From NCBI GenBank assembly GCA_002968845.1, contig PVBG01000033.1, positions 1 through 45,427 of the forward strand: 45,427 nt of DNA, given 5' to 3'. A program made the position numbers and the translations under genes. The DNA comes from Neorhizobium tomejilense. GTDB lineage: Bacteria; Pseudomonadota; Alphaproteobacteria; Rhizobiales; Rhizobiaceae. Positions 8,433 to 15,070 of the stretch are shown piece by piece. The notes beneath the pieces are model-generated. The model did not search any database. It saw only the letters and a list, made by a program, of their open reading frames with translations, and was not told where the DNA came from. Position 1 is the first letter of the stretch, and each line of letters opens with the position of its first letter.

Positions 8433-8805
8433 TGACGTAATCGCCGCGAGGCCCTCGAAAGATCTGCACGTTGATCATCACATTCCCGCGGACGACGGCG
8501 TTGCGGGCGGCCCGATCGATGGTGCCACGGCTGATCATGCGCTCGACGAGTTCCCGATTGCCGGCATCGTCGAAGAAGCTGTCGCTCTGGTCGCCGCGCT
8601 GCGAGACGCCGAAGCGATGAAAATTCGCGCGGTCCTGGCGGACGATCTGCCAGGGCTCCTGCAGGCGCACATTGTTGGAATTGTACAGATCGTCCTCGCC
8701 GATGAAGGCCGTATATTCCTCGATCAACTGGTCCGCACGCGCCGCTTGGGCGCCGAACATCGTCGCAGCCAGGACCACCGCCGCAAAGCCGGTTCCAAAC
8801 TTCAT
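8416..8805 (-). CDS. Small exported protein of unknown function
   Basis: A 129-residue protein with a clear signal peptide (MKFGTGFAAVVLAATMFGAQ, cleavage after ARA at about residue 24), leaving about 105 mature residues. I do not recognise a family. The mature part is rich in Asp, Asn and Arg, has no Cys, and ends in a hydrophobic beta-like stretch (VMINVQIFRGPRGDYVNVLVY) that could pair in a beta-sheet. It is first in a two-gene unit, its 3' end overlapping the M15 peptidase gene by 17 bases, which suggests a shared periplasmic cell-wall role (inference). The ATG at 8805 is preceded by GGGGGA. Confidence 0.8.
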   Translation of the reverse strand: MKFGTGFAAVVLAATMFGAQAARADQLIEEYTAFIGEDDLYNSNNVRLQEPWQIVRQDRANFHRFGVSQRGDQSDSFFDDAGNRELVERMISRGTIDRAARNAVVRGNVMINVQIFRGPRGDYVNVLVY

Positions 8806-8904
8806 AAAATCCCCCGTGCCCGTCCCCTATGGCGGGTCGATTCGATTGTCGCCTTGGGCGCTGGAAATGTCCATGAGGACGGCGACTAGGCATGTCTTCT
8901 TCAC

Positions 8905-8926
8905 GAAGAAAACGCCGGTGCGGCGT
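8905..8926 (-). terminator. Terminator after the PPOX-fold gene
   Basis: On the reverse strand ACGCCG, loop CAC, CGGCGT is followed by TTTTCTTC, directly after the stop codon at 8927. Confidence 0.7.
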
Positions 8927-9535
8927 CTACCACATGGTCTTGGCGGCGCGCTCCGGCCATTCCCGGTCGTAGGTCTCCCTGTCGAAGTCGGCCTTGGCCG
9001 CCTTCAGCAGCGTTCCGGGCGTCGGCAGGTTCTTCGGATCGACGAAATGCTCCGGGTTCCAGAGTTCGGCGCGTATCAGGGCGCGGGCGCACTGGAAATA
9101 GACCTCGTTGACGGTGATCACCGTGACGCTGCGCGGATGCCGGCCGTCCATCTCGAAGCTTTCGAGCAGCGCGGGCTCCACCGAGATCACGGCGCGGCCG
9201 TTGATGCGCATCGTCGTGTTCGAGCCGGGTACCAGAAACATCAAAGCCACGCGCGGGTCGCGCACGATATTGATCAGCGAATCGATGCGGTTGTTGCCGC
9301 GCCAGTCGGGCAGAAGCAGCGTCGAATCGTCCTCGATACGCACCGCCCCGCCGAGATCGCCGCGCGGCGAGCAGTCGAGTCCTTCCGGCCCCACGGTCGC
9401 GAATGCGAGGAAAGGCGAGGCCTCGATCATCTGCCGGTATTCCGGGGTCAGCGTCTTCGTCACCTTGGCGAGCGAAGCCTCCGAGACGCCGTCATAGATC
9501 GCCTTCAGTTCTTCGACGGATGTGATGATGGTCAT
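8927..9535 (-). CDS. Pyridoxamine 5'-phosphate oxidase-fold flavoprotein, MSMEG_1061-type
   Basis: A 202-residue cytoplasmic protein with the split-barrel FMN-binding fold. Recognisable segments: FLAFATVGPEGLDCSPRGD (about residues 42-60), LLLPDWRGNNRIDSLINI, DPRVALMFLVPG and LRINGRA-like MRINGRAVIS. The C-terminal part VNEVYFQCARALIRAELWNPE is typical of the MSMEG_1061 subfamily, whose substrate is unknown; F420- or FMN-linked reduction is possible but unproven. It is a single gene between a terminator and the alpha/beta hydrolase gene on the same strand, which ends 68 bases upstream of its start. Confidence 0.85.
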   Translation of the reverse strand: MTIITSVEELKAIYDGVSEASLAKVTKTLTPEYRQMIEASPFLAFATVGPEGLDCSPRGDLGGAVRIEDDSTLLLPDWRGNNRIDSLINIVRDPRVALMFLVPGSNTTMRINGRAVISVEPALLESFEMDGRHPRSVTVITVNEVYFQCARALIRAELWNPEHFVDPKNLPTPGTLLKAAKADFDRETYDREWPERAAKTMW

Positions 9536-9603
9536 GGCTCGCCCCTCTGGTATCGGCGGGCCTTAGCCCGCGCGGGCGACACTATGATGACGTCCCCTGT
9601 GGA

Positions 9604-10545
9604 TCAAGCAGCGGCGTCGTTGCCGGGCTTTGCGACGATGGAGGTTTCGCGCAGCGGCCGGCCATCGCTCGTCAGGAAGGCGGCAATGGTCTCGATCACG
9701 CCGCGGTCGCTGACGATGCGACGATGCCCGAGCCCGTTCGCCCATTCGAGCCGTGCCGTGGCAAGCCCCTCGAAACGGCGGGCGTGGTCGGCTGCGACCT
9801 CCTTGTCCTCCTCGGCATGCACGACCAGCAGGGGCGTCCCCAGCCGCGCGGCGCTTGCCACCGTGTCGAAGTCGTCGAGCGAGGCGCCGGCTACCTTTTC
9901 CGCCCGCCGAACCAGTTGCGCCTTGACGCGCGGCGGCAGGCCGACCATCCGCGAAAAATCGTCGAACAGCCAATGGATATGGCTTGGCGCTCCGATAATC
10001 ACCAGTTTCGAGGGAGAGATCGAGCCGACTTGCCTTATCACCCCGCCGGCGGCGAGCATCATGCTCGCACCGCCGAACGAATGACCGACCGCCGCATCGA
10101 AATGGCCGAACCGGTTCTCCGCCGCAACGATCGCCTCGACGGCCTGGCGCATGTTGAGGCTGCGGCCGCTGGAAAGCCCATGGCCGGGAAAATCGAGCAC
10201 CACGACCTCGGCGCCGTTTTCGGCCAGGCCCGCCGGCAGAGCGGCGATATAGGCGGCATTGGAGCCCCAGCCGTGCACGACCAGGTAACGTGGCCGGCCG
10301 GGCTTGCCGTCGCCGTTGAAGCGATAGGCCATCACCGTCGAGTGTCCGACGGTGAGCGGGATCTTCTGGGCGGCCGAGAGCCGCTCCCGTCCCTCATCCT
10401 CCATCGCTCTCGCCTTGCCGCCCTTGGGACGGCGCGAGGGCGTCAGGCAGAAGAGCCGAAAGGCGAGCCCGGCTGCTGCATTGGGGAAAGGCCGCCCCAT
10501 GGCGGCAAATCCGAAACGGATGACCTTGAGTGCAAAGGATGGCAT
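9604..10545 (-). CDS. Alpha/beta hydrolase
   Basis: A 313-residue serine hydrolase of unknown substrate. The oxyanion region is LVVHGWGSNAAYI, the nucleophile elbow is GHSFGGAS (Ser near residue 146), the acid is probably in VVHAEEDKEV, and the His in NGLGHRRIV. An N-terminal segment (FALKVIRFGFAAM) is mildly hydrophobic but no clear signal peptide is seen. I chose the ATG at 10545 (MPSFALKVIRF); the frame is open to 10599 but that would run through the operator region. It is divergent from a MarR gene with two similar operator-like boxes between them, so it is probably controlled by that regulator. Confidence 0.85.
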   Translation of the reverse strand: MPSFALKVIRFGFAAMGRPFPNAAAGLAFRLFCLTPSRRPKGGKARAMEDEGRERLSAAQKIPLTVGHSTVMAYRFNGDGKPGRPRYLVVHGWGSNAAYIAALPAGLAENGAEVVVLDFPGHGLSSGRSLNMRQAVEAIVAAENRFGHFDAAVGHSFGGASMMLAAGGVIRQVGSISPSKLVIIGAPSHIHWLFDDFSRMVGLPPRVKAQLVRRAEKVAGASLDDFDTVASAARLGTPLLVVHAEEDKEVAADHARRFEGLATARLEWANGLGHRRIVSDRGVIETIAAFLTSDGRPLRETSIVAKPGNDAAA

Positions 10546-10562
10546 AGTGAGAAACCCAATAA

Positions 10563-10598
10563 TGTTCAATGCTGAACAATAAAGTACAATGATGAACA
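10563..10598. promoter_or_regulatory. Two operator-like boxes at the MarR/hydrolase divergent promoter
   Basis: Box 1 (10563-10578) is a perfect palindrome, TGTTCA, ATGC, TGAACA. Box 2 (10583-10598) is a 13-of-16 match, AGTACAATGATGAACA, with its right half identical. The boxes are exactly 20 bases apart, two helical turns, and box 2 covers the MarR start codon. This is the layout expected for autoregulation by a MarR dimer. That MarR binds here is inference. Confidence 0.65.
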
Positions 10599-11071
10599 AA
10601 AATCAATCCCTCCCTTGGGATCATCCGCGTTTTCGCAGTTGGATTGCCGTCGCCCGCGCCTGCCAGTTGATGCAAACCGTGCTGACCCGCGAACTCACCG
10701 AACTCGACATCAAGCCGCCGCATCTCGACATCCTGATCAATCTCTACCGGTTCGAGGGGATCTCCCAGCAGGAGCTCGCCCACAAACTGCTGGTGGGGCG
10801 TTCCAACATGAGCATGGCGCTGCCGCAGATGGAAAAGCGCGGGCTGATCGAGCGGCGCGGCGATACGAAGGACAAGCGCGTGCTGCGCCTCTACCTGACC
10901 CGGGAAGGCCGCTCGGTGACGGAAAAGGCGATGGCGATCCAGACGGCGCTGATCGAGCGGACGCTCTCCTCCGAGCCGCTGGATCAATGCATGGCGATGG
11001 CGGAGTCCATGGAGCGGCTGATCGTCACCCTGCAATCGGAGATCCGGGAGGACAGCCGCGAGCCGTCCTGA
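10589..11071 (+). CDS. MarR family transcriptional regulator
   Basis: A 160-residue winged-helix DNA-binding protein. The HTH and wing span about residues 45-100: ISQQELAHKLLVGRSNMSMALPQMEKRGLIERR then GDTKDKRVLRLYLTREG, the classic MarR wing. N- and C-terminal helices form the dimer. There is an ATG at 10589 and another at 10592; no strong ribosome binding site precedes either, and the start overlaps an operator-like box. It is divergent from an alpha/beta hydrolase gene that it probably represses, with a small ligand releasing it (family behaviour). It is convergent with the DUF971 gene, 14 bases apart. Confidence 0.92.
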   Translation: MMNKNQSLPWDHPRFRSWIAVARACQLMQTVLTRELTELDIKPPHLDILINLYRFEGISQQELAHKLLVGRSNMSMALPQMEKRGLIERRGDTKDKRVLRLYLTREGRSVTEKAMAIQTALIERTLSSEPLDQCMAMAESMERLIVTLQSEIREDSREPS

Positions 11072-11085
11072 TCGCCGCTTGACGC

Positions 11086-11460
11086 TTACCGCGTTCTCTG
11101 CGGCGGATCGCGGGAGAGGCCTTTTTCGGCGAGATCGCGCTCATAGTCGGCAAACAGCTCGGCTCCGCGTTCGCCAAGTTCGCGCAGGTAAGGCCAGGTG
11201 AAGATGCCGCTGTCATGGCCGTCGTCGAAGCGGATTCGCACCGCGTAGTTGCCGGCCGGCGTGATCGCCGCAATGCCGACATTGCGCTTGCCGGGCACGG
11301 TGACCTTCTGGCCGGGACCATGCCCCTGCACTTCCGCCGAAGGTGACAGCACGCGCATCGTTTCGGCCGGCAATGGAAACGCCGCGCCGTCGCTGAAGGT
11401 AACGTTCAGCGTGTGGCGGTCCTTGGAGACCCTCAGTTCCGTCGGCCAGATGTCGCTCAT
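11086..11460 (-). CDS. DUF971 (gamma-butyrobetaine hydroxylase-like N-terminal) protein
   Basis: A 124-residue protein of the DUF971 family, a small beta-rich domain that also forms the N-terminus of gamma-butyrobetaine hydroxylase. Landmarks: WPTELRVSKDRHTLNVTFSDG, the AEVQGHGPGQK segment and RIRFDDGHDSGIFTWPYLREL. Some homologues act in iron-sulfur cluster or ubiquinone-related functions, but a role here cannot be read. I chose the ATG at 11460 (MSDIWPTE) with GGGAG upstream; an in-frame ATG at 11484 would add eight residues. It is divergent from moaA, itself an iron-sulfur enzyme. Confidence 0.85.
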   Translation of the reverse strand: MSDIWPTELRVSKDRHTLNVTFSDGAAFPLPAETMRVLSPSAEVQGHGPGQKVTVPGKRNVGIAAITPAGNYAVRIRFDDGHDSGIFTWPYLRELGERGAELFADYERDLAEKGLSRDPPQRTR

Positions 11461-11621
11461 GCTTTTCAGGCTCCCGATTGTCATATGCCTGGCGGAGGAT
11501 TATGAGCTACGGCGTTTCGCCGCAAGCGGTTTTGCGTCCGTCGCTATACTATCTGGATCGATGTCATACACTTGACGCGACGGCTCGAAACCCCCACTTT
11601 CCGGGTAAGGGAGATTATCAC

Positions 11622-12671
11622 GTGAACAGTTTCGCAGGACCGGTCGGAGGAGCAGCCCCGATCATCGCCGACCAGGCGCCGATGATCGATCCGTTCGGCC
11701 GTGCGGTCACCTATCTGCGTGTCTCGGTCACCGACCGCTGCGACTTCCGCTGCACCTATTGCATGGCGGAAAACATGACCTTCCTGCCGAAAAAGGACCT
11801 GCTGACGCTGGAGGAGCTGAACCGGCTCTGTTCCGCCTTCATTTCCAAGGGCGTCCGCAAGATCCGCCTCACAGGCGGCGAGCCGCTGGTGCGTAAGAAC
11901 ATCATGTTTCTGGTGCGCGAGCTCGGCCAGCACGTCAAGGCCGGCGCTCTCGACGAACTGACGCTGACGACCAACGGGTCTCAGCTCGCAAAATATGCCG
12001 ACGAGCTTTATGACAGCGGCGTGCGTCGCATCAATGTCTCGCTCGACACGCTGAACCCCGAGAAATTCAAGGCGATCACCCGCTGGGGCGACTACCACAA
12101 GGTCATGGAAGGCATCGACGCCGCCCAGAAGGCCGGGCTGAAGATCAAGCTGAACGCCGTGGCGCTGAAGGAATTCAACGAGTTCGAGATCGCCGACATG
12201 CTGCGTTTCGCGCATGGCCGCGGCATGGATATGACGGTGATCGAGACCATGCCGATGGGCGAGATCGACGAGGACCGCACCGACCAGTATCTGCCGCTCT
12301 CCAAGCTGCGTGCCGATCTCGAAGAACAGTTCACCCTGACCGAGATCCCCTACAAGACCGGCGGCCCCGCCCGTTATGTCGAAGTGAAGGAAACTGGCGG
12401 CCGATTGGGCTTCATCACGCCGATGACCCATAATTTCTGCGAGAGCTGCAACCGCGTGCGCCTCACATGCACCGGCACGCTTTACATGTGCCTCGGCCAA
12501 AACGACGCGGCCGACCTGCGCACCGCGCTGCGCGCCTCCGAAAACGACGGCTACCTGTCGGCCGCGATCGACGAAGCGATCACCCGCAAGCCCAAGGGCC
12601 ACGATTTCATCATCGATCGCACCCACAAGCGTCCCGCCGTCGCCCGCCACATGAGCGTCACCGGCGGGTGA
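11622..12671 (+). CDS. moaA: GTP 3',8-cyclase (molybdenum cofactor biosynthesis)
   Basis: A 349-residue radical SAM enzyme that converts GTP to 3',8-cyclo-GTP, the first step of molybdopterin synthesis. The SAM-binding [4Fe-4S] motif CDFRCTYC has Cys at about 40, 44 and 47; the second cluster is held by Cys 273, 276 and 290 in NFCESCNRVRLTCTGTLYMCLG. The C-terminus ends in Gly-Gly, needed in MoaA for activity. The start is GTG at 11622 with AAGGGAG upstream; an upstream in-frame ATG exists but is not preceded by a site and adds foreign sequence. mobA and mobB, acting later in cofactor maturation, lie about 8 kb downstream. Confidence 0.97.
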   Translation: MNSFAGPVGGAAPIIADQAPMIDPFGRAVTYLRVSVTDRCDFRCTYCMAENMTFLPKKDLLTLEELNRLCSAFISKGVRKIRLTGGEPLVRKNIMFLVRELGQHVKAGALDELTLTTNGSQLAKYADELYDSGVRRINVSLDTLNPEKFKAITRWGDYHKVMEGIDAAQKAGLKIKLNAVALKEFNEFEIADMLRFAHGRGMDMTVIETMPMGEIDEDRTDQYLPLSKLRADLEEQFTLTEIPYKTGGPARYVEVKETGGRLGFITPMTHNFCESCNRVRLTCTGTLYMCLGQNDAADLRTALRASENDGYLSAAIDEAITRKPKGHDFIIDRTHKRPAVARHMSVTGG

Positions 12672-12704
12672 TATCCGCGCCGGCGACCGCTGCTGCCGCC
12701 TGGA

Positions 12705-14051
12705 TTATCGCGAAATATCGACATGATGCACTCCGTGCGGCAAGGGCACCCGCCCGATCCGTCGCAGCGACGGTGCATCGCCCCTGATCACCTTGAAGAC
12801 TTCAAGCCCCGCCCCGGTCTCGGGGCCTGCACCCTCATGTCCCTCGAAAACGGTTGCGAAAAGGTGATCGCCCGTCAGGTCGAAGGTTCCGCCCTCGGGT
12901 AAAACGCCCTCGAATGTGTAGTCGCCAACCTTGTGCAGCCTGCCCGCGGCCGGATCGAACGTCAGAAGAGATACGGCCGCCTCGCGGCCATGACGCGGAG
13001 ACCCGGGCGGAAAGGACGTGCCGCGCATGTTGATCGTCGCGACAAGCCGGCCATCCGGGCTCACCGCCATTCCTTCGGCCGAAACGCCGGTGTCGACTGT
13101 CATCAACCGCTCGTGCCGGACTTCGGACGCCTCGGGATCCGCCAGCCGGATCACGGTCATGGTGGAGGACCCGTTCGGTATGCGGCCTTCGAGGCTGGTC
13201 GCGGTGAAATCGCGCCCCCAGTTCGATGTCAGATAGTGGCGGCCATCCGGCGTGAAGCGGCCGACAAAAGGATCCCTGCCCACCTCCACGCTGTTGCCCC
13301 AGGGCTGCAAGGCAGGCTCCTGATCGCTATCGGCAAATTCGAAGAACGCGACACGGTTCCGCGTGTTGATATTGGCCGCCAGGAACCGCCCGAAAGGATG
13401 CCATTGAACATTGGTGGCCGTCACGCCGCCCCGCGGAGCATCCAGCGATCCGGAAATGCCGAGTTCAGCCAGATCGAAGCGGGCGACTTCGCCGAATCGG
13501 CCATCGGCAAATTCGACGATCTGAAGCAGGGCCGCATCGGCGGTATTGGAAACGACCGCCACCCGCTGCCCGTTCGGGCTGACGGCCAATGCCTCCGGAT
13601 TGATGCCGACCTTCACCGTATCGGCGAGCTTCGGCATCGATGGGTCGGAGAGATCGACGGCAAACAGCCGTCTGCCGGGCGGCAGATCTCTGACCGTTCT
13701 GCCGCCATCCGGACGGCCGCCCAACCGTTCGGTCAAGAAAGCCGTGCGCCCGTCCGGCGTCAGTTCCAGGATTTCGGGCGCCGCCGTCACCGAGTTCGAG
13801 ATGGGGAGCGCGCGCCTCGTCACGCGGCCATTGGCTATCGAAAGAATGGTGAGCACGTCCCTGTGCCCGGCCTCCTTCGGAGCCAGTACGGAATCGGCAT
13901 AGGTGCGCGCCAAATAGTCGCCGTCGGAGATGACGGCGACGCGACCGGCCGAGATCGCGCCCAGGATATCCGCCGATTGTGCAGCAGCAGTACCGGACGC
14001 CACGGTCGCCAACGAAAGGGCTGTGCCCACGAGAAAAACCAAAGCCTTCAT
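12705..14051 (-). CDS. Exported beta-propeller protein (lactonase-like)
   Basis: A 448-residue protein with a signal peptide (MKALVFLVGTALSLATVASG, cleavage near AAAQS). The rest is a series of propeller blades with recurring motifs of the form ALAVSPNGQRVAVVSN, GRFTPDGRHYLTSN and GMAVSPDGRLVATINMRG, as in YncE/lactonase-like (PF10282-type) seven-bladed proteins. The substrate is not predictable; periplasmic. The ATG at 14051 has a strong GAAGGAGAA upstream. It is divergent from a LysR regulator, which probably controls it. It converges with moaA. Confidence 0.8.
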   Translation of the reverse strand: MKALVFLVGTALSLATVASGTAAAQSADILGAISAGRVAVISDGDYLARTYADSVLAPKEAGHRDVLTILSIANGRVTRRALPISNSVTAAPEILELTPDGRTAFLTERLGGRPDGGRTVRDLPPGRRLFAVDLSDPSMPKLADTVKVGINPEALAVSPNGQRVAVVSNTADAALLQIVEFADGRFGEVARFDLAELGISGSLDAPRGGVTATNVQWHPFGRFLAANINTRNRVAFFEFADSDQEPALQPWGNSVEVGRDPFVGRFTPDGRHYLTSNWGRDFTATSLEGRIPNGSSTMTVIRLADPEASEVRHERLMTVDTGVSAEGMAVSPDGRLVATINMRGTSFPPGSPRHGREAAVSLLTFDPAAGRLHKVGDYTFEGVLPEGGTFDLTGDHLFATVFEGHEGAGPETGAGLEVFKVIRGDAPSLRRIGRVPLPHGVHHVDISR

Positions 14052-14120
14052 GATCCATTCTCCTTCCGGGAAACGGCGACATTTGCCGCCTATTGCCTGA
14101 AGGGAGGATAGGGTCCACTC

Positions 14121-14158
14121 TGATAGAGTTTCAATCGGAATTCCATCATCTGTGATAG
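14121..14158. promoter_or_regulatory. Possible LysR operator in the divergent region
   Basis: ATCA, TCTG, TGAT (14145-14156) is a short palindrome just upstream of the LysR gene, and TGATAG occurs at 14121-14126 and again at 14153-14158, about three helical turns apart. Position and dyad shape fit a LysR-type site; this is inference. Confidence 0.4.
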
Positions 14159-14180
14159 GCAAAACACATCAGGAATGTCG

Positions 14181-15059
14181 ATGGATATACGCTCCATGGC
14201 CTGCTTCGTGGCGGTCGCCGAAGAATTGCATTTCCGTCGGGCGGCCGAGAGGATGCACCTCACCCAGCCCTCGCTCAGCCAGCGCATTCGCGCCCTCGAG
14301 CTGGAGATCGGCACGGACCTCTTTGCGCGCGATCGCCGCAGCGTCGCGCTGACGCCGGCCGGCCAGGCGTTCCTCGAACCCGCCCGGCGGGCGATCGAAA
14401 ATGCCGAAGTCGCCCGGCAGCAGGCTTTACGAGCCTTTCGCGGCGAAGTCGGTCGGCTGCGGCTGGGTTTCACGGTCATCGCCTTCTACGGCATCCTGCC
14501 GGAAGCGGTGCAGGCATTCCGGAAGCGCTATCCGCAGGTCGAGATAGAGCTTGTCGAGCTCAATTCCCCGTCGCTCGAATCCGCACTGATGACGGGAACG
14601 ATCGATCTTGCGGTCCTGCATCCGCCGCTCGCCAATCCGGAACTCGCGATCCATGAACTGCCGGCCGAGCCTCTGGTCCTGGCATTGCCGGAAAGCCACC
14701 CGCTTGCGATCCGAACCGAGATCCGGCTCTCCGACCTCGCCGACGAACCCTTCCTCCTCGCACCCCGCTCCATCGGACCGAGCATCTACGACAGGGTGAT
14801 CGCTCTCTTCCGGGACCAGGGCATCAGCCCGCGCATCGTGCAGGAGGTTACGCCCATGACCACACTTGCAGGCCTGGTGGCGGCGGGGGTCGGAATGGGG
14901 TTCGTCACGGGCGGCCTGTCCCGCCTGCCGCGTCCCGGCGTCGTTTTCCGGCCAGTCACGCCGACGCCGCCATCGTTGCCGATGGCGGCGTCCTGGTTGA
15001 AACCGCGACTTTCTGCGATCGGGCAGCGCTTCCTCGAAACGGTCTCGGCGCTTGCCTGA
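14181..15059 (+). CDS. LysR family transcriptional regulator
   Basis: A 292-residue LysR-type regulator. The N-terminal HTH is MACFVAVAEELHFRRAAERMHLTQPSLSQRI (residue run split here only by function), followed by the linker helix ALELEIGTDLFARDRRSVALTPAGQ. The substrate-binding domain starts near residue 90 (GRLRLGFTVIAF). The hydrophobic pocket resembles regulators of aromatic or small-acid catabolism but the inducer cannot be named. I chose the ATG at 14181 because AGGA sits six bases upstream; an ATG at 14175 lies right against that site. It is divergent from the exported beta-propeller gene, its likely target, and convergent with the chemoreceptor gene. Confidence 0.92.
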   Translation: MDIRSMACFVAVAEELHFRRAAERMHLTQPSLSQRIRALELEIGTDLFARDRRSVALTPAGQAFLEPARRAIENAEVARQQALRAFRGEVGRLRLGFTVIAFYGILPEAVQAFRKRYPQVEIELVELNSPSLESALMTGTIDLAVLHPPLANPELAIHELPAEPLVLALPESHPLAIRTEIRLSDLADEPFLLAPRSIGPSIYDRVIALFRDQGISPRIVQEVTPMTTLAGLVAAGVGMGFVTGGLSRLPRPGVVFRPVTPTPPSLPMAASWLKPRLSAIGQRFLETVSALA

Positions 15060-15070
15060 CTGTCCAGGCC

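Noticed and set aside
9550..9580. A terminator after the hydrolase gene (GCGGGC, CTTA, GCCCGC)
   Set aside because: The dyad is real, but there is no T-tract on the required strand, so it is not listed as a terminator.
11544..12650. A 368-residue frame antisense to moaA
   Set aside because: It is a shadow of a strongly conserved radical SAM gene with no domain of its own.
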